DNA of 64,000 nucleotides from Incurvaria masculella (GCA_946894095.1 OX335655.1:2852001-2916000), one strand, 5' to 3'; positions 36,501 through 44,454 are shown, numbered from the stretch's first letter. Numbers and translations are program-made. The notes: generated by a model not told the origin, from the sequence alone.

Positions 36501-39500
36501 TTAAGTCTAACGGTAGGGCACTAACTTAATTCTAATAAGAATAAAAATAAATAAATCATGGAACATAAACATGCTACCAAACAAAATATAGGAAGTAAAA
36601 TAAAACGTGTTTCAAAGTGAGTGAACATTATAGAACATAAAAATAACAAAGGTGGACAAAAAATTAAATACATGTTTTTAATTTGTTTTTAAATGATTCT
36701 AGTGATGGGGCCGATATATCAATATTGTCATCATGAACGCTCATCTCCGTTACTTTCTCTACCGTACATACTTACCATCGCGCTGTTTCCAAGGATAAGT
36801 AGGCAGGGCGGGTTTATCATCTACTCCAGACTAACGTCTGAGACGAAGAAATTCGCCTGATTATTAATTTACAATTCAATATAAAAACCGGCAAAGTGCG
36901 AGTCGGACTCGCACACGAAGGGTTCCGTACCATCGTACAAGATTTAACAAAAAAAAATCAGAAAGTTGGCACCCTTTGGGCTCGGAACCATAAAAAAATG
37001 AGCGCTTCGTAAATATAGCTTCACTCATAAATTATAACGTTTTGAGCGAAAGCAATTGGTTGGTGCACAACTCTATAGTATAAGTTTATATACCAATATT
37101 GGCATTTTTAAGATTTTTTTAATTCAAAAGAACTATTCGATACCAAAGCCGAACCATACTTAGCATGGTTTTCACCAAGTGATTATTTATTTCAATCGAC
37201 ACTTAAATGGCCTTTATTACTAAAGTGCTGATTATCTTGTACTAGTATTGATTGCAAGCTGGTAAGAAAGGCCCTTAATATGTGGCAATAAAGCTAATCA
37301 GCAGTAGGTGAAAAAGGCCCTTAGAAATATAAATTGGAACTACCATAATATTATAATACTTTGGAGCGCGGTTTTAATCTTTACCGCTGATGTCATTTGT
37401 CCATCAAACAAGAATTCCATAAATTAATCCGATGACGGCGGACCTCCAGGCGCCGCCGGGCAGTACACGAACGAGGCCGGCTTCATGTCGTACTACGAGA
37501 TCTGCGAGTTCCTGCGGGAGGACAACACGACGCTGGTGTGGGACAACGAGCAGATGGTGCCGTTCGCCTACCGCGGCGACCAGTGGGTCGGATTCGACGA
37601 CGAACGCTCTCTCAAGACCAAGGTGACAGTCAGTCAGTCAGCGTGTTTGCGTCCACTGCTGGACATACGCCTCTCCAATTTTTCTCCAGTCCTCCCGGCC
37701 CTCAGCGGTACGGAACCACCGCTTTCCGGCGACGCAATTGATGTCGTCGTCCCACCTGGCGGGTGGTCTTCCCACACTCCGTTTTCCTGTCCACGGCCGC
37801 CAGTGTAGGACACGGTTACTCCAACGGTCGTCTCTTCGACTGACGTGGCCAGTCCACTGCCACTTGAGCTTAGCCACCTGCTACTCTACTACTGCTACTG
37901 ACTACTCTGGTACGTCGGCGGATTGCCTCGTGGTTGCAAGGTGACGATATTGACCAAATCTAATAAGTGTGTTAATTAAAAAAAAAAATTTGAAGAATCT
38001 TTTGTGCCTTTAAGGTAACTAAGATTTTGAAGATATACCTTTGTTGAGTGCACTAATTAAGGGTTTATGGTAAGAAAAGAATTCCCTTAATCAATTATTT
38101 TTTTTCTAATTTTTTAATGCAAAAAATAATTGTATTTATTTATTAAAAGGTAAACTTACAGCTAACAAAACAAATTGCACAAAATACACTAGAATTAATA
38201 ATTAAGCCTAACTAGTTTTCTCAAATATAAATTTAGTTTCTTGACATCAAATCTTAATTCGTGCTGCTGAGATCATAACCCATTTGCACCCATCTCATCC
38301 ATGTTGAGATGGGTGCATACGAGAAATCCAATAAACTTCAAGGAAGCTTTACATGTCATTTAACACACTTGAGTTTCTGAGTCCTGCTAGCTATATAAAA
38401 TCTGTCCTGCAGGGGTCATTTTTCCGTTTTTTTCTTGCGCTTTCGAAAAACAATTTCAGATAAAACGAATAAAATAATTTATGTAAATATTATTAAAGTA
38501 ATAATAATTAAAACTATATTTAAAATTAAAATTAATTTGAGACATTACAATAACAAATCAAATCCAAAATCAAGAATTAATATTATTAAAAATGTACGTA
38601 AAAATAAATCAATTATAAATAGGTGGAAAACAAGTGTGTTGAATGAATTCGGCATTTCCTTTATGCAGGGTGTAAATGGGCCTTTCCTTTATTAATGGAC
38701 AGTGCTCTAATGGGCGTCACATATATGTTTATTGCACTCAAAATTCGGGCAAAAGATACAACTTAATGCCAGGGGCATTCTCTACCAGTCTACCTTTGGG
38801 TATCGTGAGCAGTAGTGGAAATAGGTTCAGTATATTCCGGGATATTAAAATTAATTACTCCGAAAATTGGTCCTCCACTCTTTCACTCGCCTCGCACGCG
38901 CACGAATGCATTGCTAGGGTAAAACATATTTTTTACACTTTATATTTTTATTACTATATGTTATACGCTAGCGACGTTTATGATCAATTTTTGGTTGAAT
39001 TAATGAATTTAATAAATGGCGCAGTTTTTTTTTTAAATAAGATTTATATTATAATTAAAAATTATACTCAAAGAAAGAACTAGCGGTTGTTTAAAACCTG
39101 AATAAAGTTTAATTAATCATCTTAAGTTATTACCACTTCAAGCTATCGAAGGAACTACCATGTTGAACAACTAGTTGCCATGAAATGATAACATTTAAAC
39201 GGGCCGAAAACACGATATCAAACCTCACTGTGAAAGAATACGTTTGAAGAGGGTCTTCAAATGTAACCTTGCAGCAGGTTAGTGACCTTGAACCTGATTT
39301 GTTTTAGACTGGCATAATGTAAAATCTTTGAGATTTTTTTTCAATAAATTAATCCATAAAATAAATATATCAAACAAATATAAAAATTCTGGTGATAATT
39401 TCGATATTCTACGACACCTATCGTCACCATCAAAGAAGCATTGGACTTGTTGAATTGGGTTCGCTTCAAGATTATTTCAAAAGATCAAAGTTTCCAACTT

Positions 39501-40441
39501 GCTCTGTAGATGGCGGTGCTTACGGCTTGAATTGTAAATCAAAGTTCCTGTATTTCTCAACAGATGGCCTGGCTAAAGGAGGAGGGATTCGGAGGCATCA
39601 TGGTGTGGTCAGTGGACATGGACGACTTCCGTGGGTCCTGCGGCACCGGGAAGTACCCGCTCATCACAGCCATGAAGCAGGAGCTGTCCGGATACAAGGT
39701 CAAGCTGGAATTCGACGGGCCTTACGAATCATCCAATCCTAACGGACAGTACACGACAAAGGACCGTAAGTACCGGCTAACCAGTTTATGAAATTCAAAT
39801 GCATTCCGAACTCTATTTGGGAAAATTATATTATTTAAGTTCATAATAAATTATTTTGATAAATTGGGCTTGTAAAAATATAGGTACTTTGGTAAATAAT
39901 TTTATAACATCGATTCATTGCAGCTAATAAATCAGTTCTGGTTCAGTTGTAAAATGATTTGAAAGAACTTACTTCCAGTAAGCCAGTCATAAATAACTTC
40001 TCAATAGTTTTCATGTATAGTTAACTTATTTTTGGATATGGTGCTGTCTTTACAACAAACACAAAAAAATAACAATTGTTGTAGTAATTTATAATAGTTC
40101 TTGAATAATATTTCTCGGTAATAGAATTATTATTTGATTAAATAAGTTTCTGTAATAATCCATTTCAAAATCTCATAATAATTGTACCCTTACAATGACA
40201 TGCTAACCTCGTCGTCACCCTGACAGCAACGGCGGTGACCTGCGAAGAGGAGGACGGCCACATCTCGTACCACAAGGACCAGGCGGACTGTACCATGTAC
40301 TACATGTGCGAGGGCGAACGGAAGCACCACATGCCCTGCCCCTCGAACCTCGTGTTCAACCCCAACGAGAACGTCTGCGACTGGCCCGAGAACGTCGAAG
40401 GCTGCGCGCACCACACGCAAGCACCTCCCGCTAAGAGATAG
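21418..40441 (+). CDS. Cht7: Group III chitinase (Cht7-like), 3' portion, 13 coding exons
   Basis: Join of 21418-21541, 22433-22614, 22941-23068, 23531-23769, 24867-25060, 32291-32508, 33031-33185, 33708-33879, 34768-34884, 36215-36350, 37450-37622, 39564-39765 and 40227-40441. All introns are GT-AG and all phases agree, giving 750 residues and a TAG stop. Domain order is: C-terminal half of GH18 domain 1, linker, complete GH18 domain 2, CBM14. Insect group III chitinases (Cht7) have this architecture. They are chitin-cleaving, membrane-anchored or extracellular enzymes acting on cuticle chitin. The start, the membrane anchor and the DxxDxDWE motif of domain 1 are not in the visible sequence, so the gene is 5'-incomplete here. 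The exons are GC-rich against an AT-rich background. The assignment to Cht7 rather than another two-domain chitinase rests on domain order, and I could not run an alignment. Confidence 0.85.
21745..22115 (+). mobile_element. Retroelement 3' end in chitinase intron 1
   Basis: It is CA-rich sequence followed by CCTCCCTGGCATGCTGAGCC, AATAAACTGTATTTTTC and a (TTTC)n tail, which looks like the 3' end of a LINE in + orientation. No coding part is seen. Confidence 0.45.
22433..22614 (+). CDS. Cht7: Chitinase exon 2 of window (GH18 domain 1)
   Basis: The acceptor is CTCAACAG and the donor GTAAGT. The exon encodes [17 protein letters not shown], the conserved GH18 MxYDxxG motif, then the [10 protein letters not shown] substrate-cleft region, and ends with KLIIG split at phase 1. 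In domain 2 the corresponding sequence is divided between two exons (34768-34884 and 36215-36350), so the two domains differ in intron number. Confidence 0.9.
22941..23068 (+). CDS. Cht7: Chitinase exon 3 of window (GH18 domain 1)
   Basis: The acceptor is TCATCTCTAG and the donor GTTAGT. It completes the Gly codon and encodes [22 protein letters not shown] and ESGFLAYYE, the GH18 segment between the YDxxG motif and the C-terminal barrel. It ends in phase 0 and joins the Ile-Cys codons of the next exon, which matches the YYEIC seen in domain 2. Confidence 0.9.
23085..23160 (+). mobile_element. Diverged half of the palindromic MITE in chitinase intron 3
   Basis: AATAGTCGGAACTGAAATCG, then ACTAACGAAAAGTTGTGC and ACGTCACTTTGACA match one arm of the unit in the 3.1-4.9 kb array with scattered changes. 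Confidence 0.6.
23255..23416. mobile_element. Small TIR element, family 4 copy B (chitinase intron 3)
   Basis: It has the same ends as the copy at 18817, TCATAAAGTCCAAAAAGCA and GTGCTTTTCGGACATTATGA, with two changes in the right end. The interior is AT-rich. Confidence 0.75.
23531..23769 (+). CDS. Cht7: Chitinase exon 4 of window (end of GH18 domain 1)
   Basis: The acceptor is GGCCGCAG and the donor GTTCGT at 23770. The exon encodes [16 protein letters not shown], then [11 protein letters not shown] and [15 protein letters not shown], the conserved GH18 motif GxMxWxxDxDDF, and ends YPLIGAMR at phase 2. Its last 201 bases are repeated downstream three times at exactly 245-bp spacing (23814, 24059, 24304). 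I treat this copy as the constitutive exon because only it has the complete 5' part and a phase-0 entry matching exon 3. Confidence 0.85.
23814..24014 (+). pseudogene. Intact truncated tandem copy of chitinase exon 4 (copy 2)
   Basis: It starts just after TATCTCAG and repeats exon 4 from its DDEMKVPYA codons to GAMR, followed by the same GTTCGT donor. No stop or frameshift is present. Amino acid changes from exon 4 are I to L, N to S and V to I. It enters at phase 2 and leaves at phase 2, so it could be added after exon 4 without breaking the frame. It cannot replace exon 4, because exon 3 ends in phase 0. The 44-base spacer is shorter than usual insect introns, so splicing as drawn is doubtful. 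It may be a recent duplication of no use. Confidence 0.7.
24059..24259 (+). pseudogene. Decayed tandem copy of chitinase exon 4 (copy 3)
   Basis: It begins after TAGCTCAG with the same breakpoint as copy 2, one 245-bp period later. It has an in-frame TAG where exon 4 encodes DQWVG, plus several substitutions. The GTTCGT donor at the end is kept. It is not expected to be used as coding exon. Confidence 0.75.
24304..24443 (+). pseudogene. Decayed, internally deleted copy of chitinase exon 4 (copy 4)
   Basis: It starts one further 245-bp period downstream, after TGCTCAG. The middle of the repeat (the DQWVG region) is deleted and the frame is broken. The VWTVDMDNF segment is still readable. It ends at a TGA after the degraded YMLIG. 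Confidence 0.7.
24455..24820 (+). mobile_element. Diverged SINE of the second head type (chitinase intron 4)
   Basis: GTGGTTCGTAGCTGAGGGAC is the head. Later GATGGTCGAAGCGGCAATGA and GAAGGTCCTGGCATTGCACC match the shared SINE body. Confidence 0.6.
24867..25060 (+). CDS. Cht7: Chitinase exon 5 of window (inter-domain linker)
   Basis: The acceptor is GTGCTTCCAG and the donor GTAAGT. With the AG of exon 4 it forms R, then [20 protein letters not shown], a basic and acidic linker with EEEKPEPIK and [10 protein letters not shown]. It ends in the A of a codon completed by exon 6. The linker separates the two GH18 domains. The 7.2-kb intron that follows (25061-32290) is the longest seen inside the gene and is full of SINEs, a Helitron and MITEs. 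Confidence 0.85.
25269..25660 (-). mobile_element. tRNA/5S chimeric SINE, full length (chitinase intron 5)
   Basis: On the - strand the head TGGCCCAGTGGCGCGACAC is followed by the 5S-like CCGAAGTTAAGCAACGC, then GGATGGGTGACC, the B-box-like GTGGTTCGGATTCC, the common body and a long A tail (T-run at 25271 on +). Confidence 0.85.
25693..25872 (+). mobile_element. SINE of the second head type, shortened
   Basis: GCGGTTCGTAGCTTAGTGGC and GGTCATGAGTTCAAAT form A- and B-box-like tRNA motifs. The body is deleted and the end is TATCAGCCATCCATGACT with an A-rich tail. It lies head to head with the SINE at 25269-25660. Confidence 0.7.
26496..27153 (+). mobile_element. Non-autonomous Helitron (chitinase intron 5)
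   Basis: The 3' end has the Helitron signature: a hairpin with stem GCCCGT (27124) and ACGGGC (27141), then TGCTAG and T. The 5' side starts near a TC (26496) and includes a short (CCCTATAT)n run at 26527. No Rep/helicase is encoded. Confidence 0.65.
27714..27822 (+). mobile_element. SINE tail fragment
   Basis: ATAAGGAAGGTCCTGGCATG to GTATTAGCCATCCATGTCC and an A-rich tail. Only the 3' third of the SINE is present. Confidence 0.8.
27915..27995 (-). pseudogene. Short reverse transcriptase relic (SGVPQG motif)
   Basis: On the - strand the bases read TSGVPQG, stop, PLGPLLL, the conserved RT motif before the YADD turn. It is too short to place in a clade. Confidence 0.45.
28000..29590. other. 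Unassigned sequence within chitinase intron 5
   Basis: There are no coding features apart from the reverse transcriptase relic just before it. No repeats were recognised. Confidence 0.45.
29592..29785. repeat. Tandem repeat of 62-69 bp, three copies
   Basis: ATCATAAAAGTACCCTCTT recurs from 29592, 29654 and 29723, each followed by GGAATATTCTATCTT. Confidence 0.85.
29975..30138 (+). mobile_element. Diverged SINE fragment
   Basis: GTGGTAGGGTTAATCCCGCT and AAGCCATCTATGTCCAGTT match body and tail of the common SINE. The middle is deleted. Confidence 0.55.
30160..30475 (+). repeat. (TCCG)n-containing interspersed repeat, full length
   Basis: It begins TTTTTAGGGTTCCC, has a (TCCG)n run near 30237-30262 and CACAGGGCTGTATCTCAGTA, and ends GAGTCCGACTCGCACTTGG and CCGGTTTTT. 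It lies in chitinase intron 5. Confidence 0.8.
30926..31387 (-). mobile_element. TTAA-flanked MITE, family 1 copy C (chitinase intron 5)
   Basis: It has TTAA on both sides, with ends GGTGGGCCTTCCCG and GGGAAGGGCCACC. It is the subfamily with CTTTCCC rather than CAACCC in the terminal repeat, with an internal deletion relative to copy A. Confidence 0.8.
31565..32290 (+). repeat. Six tandem truncated copies of the 5' part of chitinase exon 6, about 122-bp period
   Basis: Copies start at 31565, 31682, 31804, 31926, 32047 and 32169, ahead of the functional copy at 32291. Spacing is 117, 122, 122, 121, 122 and 122. Each begins after a (C)ACAG acceptor, five of them with the TTTCCACAG/TTTCTACAG form, and encodes VLCYLTSW through SPEN. 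Each then runs into [14 protein letters not shown] instead of [14 protein letters not shown]. Since 122 is not a multiple of three, reading on from any copy gives a stop in the next. The first copy is the most diverged, with a 5-base deletion. These are decoy acceptors or debris. A collapsed or artefactual assembly is also possible. Confidence 0.85.
32291..32508 (+). CDS. Cht7: Chitinase exon 6 of window (start of GH18 domain 2)
   Basis: The acceptor is CTTTCCACAG and the donor GTTGGT. With the A of exon 5 it reads [19 protein letters not shown] and then [20 protein letters not shown], the first beta strand and the [10 protein letters not shown] strand of GH18. It ends NANLK in phase 0. The first 83 or so bases are nearly identical to six tandem copies immediately upstream, while the rest differs sharply. 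This copy is the only one that continues into a full exon, so it is the functional one. Confidence 0.85.
33031..33185 (+). CDS. Cht7: Chitinase exon 7 of window (catalytic motif of GH18 domain 2)
   Basis: The acceptor is TTCTCTATAG and the donor GTAAGA. It encodes [15 protein letters not shown], the GGW motif, and [11 protein letters not shown], the GH18 catalytic signature in which the final Glu is the proton donor. All acidic residues of the D-x-D-x-E pattern are present, so domain 2 looks catalytically competent. Confidence 0.92.
33708..33879 (+). CDS. Cht7: Chitinase exon 8 of window (GH18 domain 2)
   Basis: The acceptor is GTCTCTACCAG and the donor GTTCGT. It encodes [19 protein letters not shown], then RLLLTAAVP and [10 protein letters not shown]. 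It is the domain 2 equivalent of exon 21418-21541 and ends in phase 0. Confidence 0.9.
34250..34500 (+). pseudogene. RTE C-terminal fragment in a chitinase intron
   Basis: The frame encodes [20 protein letters not shown] and [11 protein letters not shown], the GRPPARW and EAYVQQ end of RTE ORFs, and ends in (AAG)n. It lies in the intron between exons 8 and 9. Confidence 0.75.
34768..34884 (+). CDS. Cht7: Chitinase exon 9 of window (GH18 domain 2)
   Basis: The acceptor is TGCGTACAG and the donor GTAAGT. It encodes [15 protein letters not shown], the MxYDxxG motif whose Tyr and Asp contact substrate in GH18 enzymes, and ends YQKKLTV in phase 0. It is 39 codons with symmetric phase. Confidence 0.9.
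35125..35437. mobile_element. TIR-bounded element carrying a tRNA-Leu-like sequence (chitinase intron 9)
   Basis: TATTCCAAGGAATGTGACAT at 35125 is repeated inverted, without a mismatch over 25 bases, at 35413-35437. Between the repeats lies the tRNA-like stretch 35265-35337. The element sits inside a further repeat whose parts flank it (34905-34980 and 35690-35765). Confidence 0.65.
35265..35337 (+). other. tRNA-Leu-like sequence of bacterial or plastid type
   Basis: GGTGGCGAAATTGGTAGACG is the D-arm region of bacterial and plastid tRNA-Leu, not of animal cytosolic tRNA-Leu. A perfect T arm follows: GCTGG, loop TTCGGGT, CCAGC (35312-35328). No proper anticodon arm can be drawn, so this is a tRNA relic, not a working gene. 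Confidence 0.5.
36215..36350 (+). CDS. Cht7: Chitinase exon 10 of window (GH18 domain 2)
   Basis: The acceptor is CTGTTTCAG and the donor GTACGC. It encodes [20 protein letters not shown], then [10 protein letters not shown] and APASGGG. It ends with one base of a Gly codon. It aligns to the second half of exon 2 plus the start of exon 3 of domain 1. Confidence 0.9.
36885..37008 (-). repeat. (TCCG)n-family repeat, internally deleted
   Basis: Both ends are present (AAAACCGGC, GTGCGAGTCGGACTCGCAC, and CACCCTTTGGGCTCGGAACC), but the middle with the (TCCG)n run is missing. It lies in chitinase intron 10. Confidence 0.7.
37150..37315 (-). repeat. Dispersed repeat, copy 2 of 3 (chitinase intron 10)
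   Basis: GTGCTGATTATCTTGTACTA, TTGATTGCAAGCTGGTAAGA and AAAGGCCC are the inverse of copy 1. Confidence 0.5.
37450..37622 (+). CDS. Cht7: Chitinase exon 11 of window (GH18 domain 2)
   Basis: The acceptor is GACCTCCAG. The exon encodes [20 protein letters not shown] and [15 protein letters not shown] and ends in phase 0. The donor is GTGACA, a weak match to consensus, and it runs directly into a (GTCA)n run that is the 3' tail of an RTE fragment on the - strand. The splice donor may therefore have been remodelled by the insertion. Confidence 0.88.
37626..37940 (-). pseudogene. RTE C-terminal fragment abutting the donor of chitinase exon 11
   Basis: On the - strand: [20 protein letters not shown], then [16 protein letters not shown] and [12 protein letters not shown]. 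Its 3' simple-repeat tail, seen on + as CAGTCAGTCAGTCA, lies only a few bases from the exon end at 37622. Confidence 0.8.
38690..38830 (-). mobile_element. LINE 3' end relic
   Basis: It contains TTATTGCACTCAAAATTCGG and AATGCCAGGGGCATTCTC. The same run occurs at 49255-49335 with very few changes. It lies in the intron between chitinase exons 11 and 12. Confidence 0.55.
39564..39765 (+). CDS. Cht7: Chitinase exon 12 of window (end of GH18 domain 2)
   Basis: The acceptor is TTTCTCAACAG and the donor GTAAGT. It encodes [21 protein letters not shown], the GxMxWxxDxDDF motif, then [12 protein letters not shown] and a hydrophilic tail [19 protein letters not shown] that links to the CBM14. It ends with one base of a Pro codon. 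Confidence 0.9.
40227..40441 (+). CDS. Cht7: Chitinase exon 13, terminal: CBM14 chitin-binding domain and stop
   Basis: The acceptor is CACCCTGACAG. It encodes [20 protein letters not shown] followed by the rest of a CBM14 (peritrophin A type) domain. Six cysteines are spaced C-15-C-5-C-9-C-12-C-8-C, the disulfide pattern of this family, with aromatic residues and the [12 protein letters not shown] block typical of arthropod chitin-binding domains. It ends [11 protein letters not shown] and TAG at 40439-40441. Confidence 0.93.
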
Positions 40442-41565
40442 ATCCGTGTGTGAGCGGGAACTTAGTTGAGCGCGCTCAATGCTAGAATATGTCTCAAATG
40501 TATCCCTGCTTTTTGGACCGGTGTGTGAGCGGGCACTTATTTGAGCGCACTCAATGCTACAAGCTCGATCGATTGTTTCCCTGCGTGTTTATCCTTCTGG
40601 CGCCTAAAGGGACTTTGTGTCTATGTAGATGGTGCCATGGTCGTTGTTTGGTAATTTCGTACTAGAAACTTGCTTCCAGGTTTAAATGCTCTTCAACAGC
40701 TATAACACGGTTTTAAAATAGAAGAAATGCGAAATTTGAGGCATATGGACCATATGAAACCCGCCTTCAATATCTGATTAAAGGCACAGTGAATTTACTG
40801 ATTATCACTATGGCTTAGTGCTGCGTACCTAGAATTCCATCTGGGTTTTCGCTCCAAAAAACCTGGGTATACACTTTGTAGCTACTCGTTGTTAGGGAGT
40901 TATAGCAGATATAACCGCGACCTGCCTTGGCGCTTTCTACTATGAAGCAAAACCCTCTTAAAAGTGCCTTAAGCACGCCTAAATGGGTAAATAATTCTAG
41001 TTGTAAAAAGTCTGCAAAATATGTCTTGTTTAAATGATTAGTGCATCGAACTTTCTACTCCCCGTAAATTATTATTAATAATTTGGTGAAATTTATGTAA
41101 TATGTGCATATGTATATATTCTTTTGTTCATTTATATTTCGATTTTTTTTTCAGTTTTTGAATGAATTTGTAAATTTAACAAACTTAAGCCTTGTCATGT
41201 GATATATTGTAAATTAATAAAATTTTATGTATTTGTATCTTTATTTCTGAACACTAATTTAATTATTATATATTAAATTCAATTTAATTAAGACTTAGCT
41301 TTACCTAAATAAATAATACTCGAAAATCAGCTAAATCACTGCCTTATTTAAATATCATTAAAGTCACAATTAAAGTGTACCATATATAATTAATTGTTCG
41401 TTGGCTATAGGATCATGTTCTTGTCCAACTAAATACATTTCAATGCGACAAAGTACTTAAGAAGTGTACATTAACTGTAAGTTAGTCTATTGTAGATAAT
41501 TTAAGAGTCTAAGTGGATATTGTAAATATTTTTTGTAGAAATAAACATTTTTATAAAATTCAAGG
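40442..41565 (+). other. Probable 3' UTR of the chitinase gene with two poly(A) signals
   Basis: No further coding exon is seen after the stop. AATAAA occurs at 41216-41221 and at 41540-41545. The second is followed about 20 bases later by a GT-rich run (GGGTGTTGTTCTTTC), so it is the better cleavage signal. The start of the UTR holds a near-direct repeat of about 45 bases (from 40446 and from 40521), each containing TTGAGCGC and CTCAATGCTA. Confidence 0.6.
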
Positions 41566-41817
41566 GTGTTGTTCTTTCAACATTATCATATTTGAAATAT
41601 TTCTTATTTTAATTATCTGGTTGATATACTTGTAAAAAAGTTTTTTTTTACTTCACATGATTAATTAGGTTTTATTGTTAAATAATTTTACCAATATCCT
41701 CATTGATTTGAGGTTTAGAAGAACAGAAGAAGTTTTTGGTCGTGACATTCTTCGAAATCAGGATACCTGCTGCGTTTGGATGGCATGTAATCCAAATATC
41801 GGAGCTGACTTACATTC

Positions 41818-42110
41818 AATGCGGTGTGATGGGCTAATATTAAGACAGTCGATGTGGCATTAGCCATCCATGTTCACTTAAAAAAATTGAGCTTTTCCTA
41901 CAATGTATATATCGCTGGACAACCTCAAATCAAATTTGATTTCGTTTTCAGTTACGTTAATTTTTCAAAAACTTCATTTTTTATTCAACTGTATGGCTAA
42001 CCTACTGTCATAATTAGCCCATAAATTGTCACGGACAAAAACACGGACAATTTTCATTGCCATTTCGAAAATTGTTGATGGCGATGGTAGATTCTAGCAT
42101 GCTATGCGTT
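41818..42110. mobile_element. SINE tail fragments followed by a poly(C) tract
   Basis: GCATTAGCCATCCATGTTCA (+ sense) lies near 41860. ATGGCTAACC and ACGGACAATTTTCATTGCC (- sense) lie near 41995-42062. A run of 16 C follows at 42115-42130. Confidence 0.55.
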
Positions 42111-42224
42111 ATTACCCCCCCCCCCCCCCCAACGATCCAAAAATCAGAGGAGCCTACAGATTCGAATGATAAAATCTCTTAGTATCTTCTCACAATATTG
42201 GATAAATTCAATTTATTTTATTTT

Positions 42225-43110
42225 ATTTTATTCGCGAAATATACAGTTTTACAAATAAACATGGAAAAAAGCATAAAGAAAATGACATAGAACCAATTAA
42301 ATTTCCACATCAAAATAATATTATATAAAGATTGCGTTCAACATAAGACAGAAAAAAATAATAATAATCGAAATTAACAAAAGTTCAAAATAAAACAATT
42401 TTCAAAACAGATTGCAGAGTTAGGAAACATAAAACATTATAATCATAACACAAGTTTATACATATTCAAAGCTAAACCTAGTTAAATAGAATCAAAACCC
42501 TAAATTATGCATAACATATGAAAAAAAATATATATATAAACAAAGAAGAAAAAAAAATCCTTAGTGCTTAATATATTTCACAACATCTTTAAACATAGTC
42601 TTTTAAATTGACATAAAGAACATTGTAAAATATCTATATCTGCATATTTATAATTATAAATTTTACAACTACGTTTTAAAAATGCGTTCCTACAATAATT
42701 GCATCGAGAATTTGGAATTAAATATAAGTCTCGTGAGCGAATGTTTTGCATAGGACACCTGAAATTTATTGAACCTAATAAGTGGGGAGATTCGACAAAA
42801 CCATTAATAATTTTATGTAAGAATACGATGTCTTTTGGAGCCACTTATATTCCTTTAAAGTGTCCACACATCACATTATATTTATTATCATTAAATTTGG
42901 TGCCCATAGGACCAATCGAGACGAGATGAAACACATTATTGTGTTTAACCACTGGCAAAATAAAAATACTTTAATTTTGCGTATACGCTTGCAATCACGG
43001 CCTGCACATTTTGAAATAGCAGTGCACAAACATAAAGAGAGCAATAATTTTCATTTACATTCGGGGGATATTGTGGGGTTCCCGCAGGCAAAGCAAAGCA
43101 TAGATATGAT
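42225..43110 (-). pseudogene. LINE C-terminal fragment with 3' UTR
   Basis: The - strand frame at 42578-42844 encodes LCQFKRLCLKML at its end and MAPKDIVFLHKIINGFVESP near its start, typical of Jockey-type reverse transcriptase C-termini (KD..FL.KI..G..DSP). The 3' end is A/T-rich with ATTTT repeats near 42225. Confidence 0.6.
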
Positions 43111-43394
43111 TTGATCCTTATTAATAGAAAGTGGCGCAGACATACCAAGAAGGTATTAAATATGGAGATACCTTTCTTCACATATCGTTTGCAGTTTGCT
43201 GATCTTATAGATAGGGCCCTACGGGGATGGTTGGTTCCCCAATGAGGAATGTGGACAGTGAAGGACCCATCCACTGTCCACATTCCTGCTGTGGAATAAA
43301 TACGAAGAAACGACGTTATTGAAGAATGAATTGATTCTCCGAAGAATGGTCTATGGCCTTCACCAAACGTGACACATCAATCATCCGTTCGTTT

Positions 43395-43686
43395 TTTAGG
43401 GTTCCGTACCCAAAGTGTGAAAACGGAACCCTATTACTAAGCCTCCGCTGTCCGTCCGTCCGTCCGTCCTTCCGTCTGTCACAGGGCTGTATCTCATGAA
43501 CCGTAATAGGTAGGCAGCTGAAATGTTCACAGAGTGTGTAATTATTTTGCCGCTATAACAACAAATAGGTAAAATAAAAAAAATATTGAAATTAAAGGGG
43601 GTCCCCATACAAAAAACCTGATTTTTTCGGTATTGATGCTACGGAACCCTTCGTGTGCGAGTCCGACTCGCATTTGACCGGTTTTT
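43395..43686 (+). repeat. (TCCG)n-containing interspersed repeat, full length
   Basis: It runs from TTTTTAGGGTTCCGTACCC through GTCCGTCCGTCCGTCC to GAGTCCGACTCGCATTTGACC. Confidence 0.8.
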
Positions 43687-43856
43687 ATGTTAAACGCAGC
43701 ATATGGTGTACGTAGGACACGGTTACTCCAACGGTCGTCGTCTCTTCGGCTGACGTGACCAGCCCACTGCCATTTGAGCTTAGACACCCGGTGTCCAATA
43801 TCGACTACACTGGTAAGTCGGCGGATTGCCTCGTTACGCACCATATCCCGTTATTT
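43687..43856 (-). pseudogene. RTE C-terminal fragment
   Basis: On the - strand this reads VRNEAIRRLTSVVDIGHRVS, then [15 protein letters not shown]. It is continuous with a (TCCG)n repeat at its left edge. Confidence 0.7.
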
Positions 43857-43916
43857 TTTATTTAGTTTAGTTAAAACAAACAGAGTAACACAGAAATCTT
43901 AACGTAAGTGTTAATA

Positions 43917-44144
43917 CAAAGTTATTGTATAAAACGAACGAAAAATTTGAACTTTCAGGTTCGAAAGTTCGAATTATTCGCTATAACATAGAAAACCAAA
44001 CACTATTTTACAATACCAATGGTCATCAGTCATCTAGTTCGATCAAATAAAGATAAGTTGAGCAACATTTTGGATCTCTGACAAGAAATATGGGCACGAT
44101 CTTCCACGTTTGTATGGGCAGTTGAGCGGGAAGGCCCACCTTAA
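43917..44144 (+). mobile_element. TTAA MITE family 1, right half (copy D)
   Basis: It begins within the internal TATTGTATAAAAC region and runs to GAGCGGGAAGGCCCACC and TTAA at 44141-44144. The left end is missing. Confidence 0.75.
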
Positions 44145-44454
44145 ATGTACAGGAAGAAAATGGACAGGAAGGTGGAAACATATTTTTTATTTGGATGGGT
44201 TATTATATACTTCACACTTTCGAGGCTTCACGGCGCCACTCTCAATCTCGCACACATACACCTCTACCAGACCTGAACACTCACCCTAACTAGTTACCCC
44301 ACCCCTTCCCGCGTTTCAGCTGCACGCTCGTGGCTGAAACTATGCACCGAGACCGGAATCTCGTTAATTCAGATTCGCTGAAAAGTTCACCAGCAACGTA
44401 ATAGCTTATATATACGTAGCAAAATGTAGAATATAATGTTCACGAAAACGTTAG

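Noticed and set aside
38435..39083. Lys/Asn/Ile-rich frames in chitinase intron 11
   Set aside because: The composition simply reflects AT-rich DNA, and the region contains a LINE 3' end.
42115..42130. Poly(C) tract as a regulatory element
   Set aside because: A homopolymer of 16 C within SINE remnants is more simply slippage or an assembly boundary.
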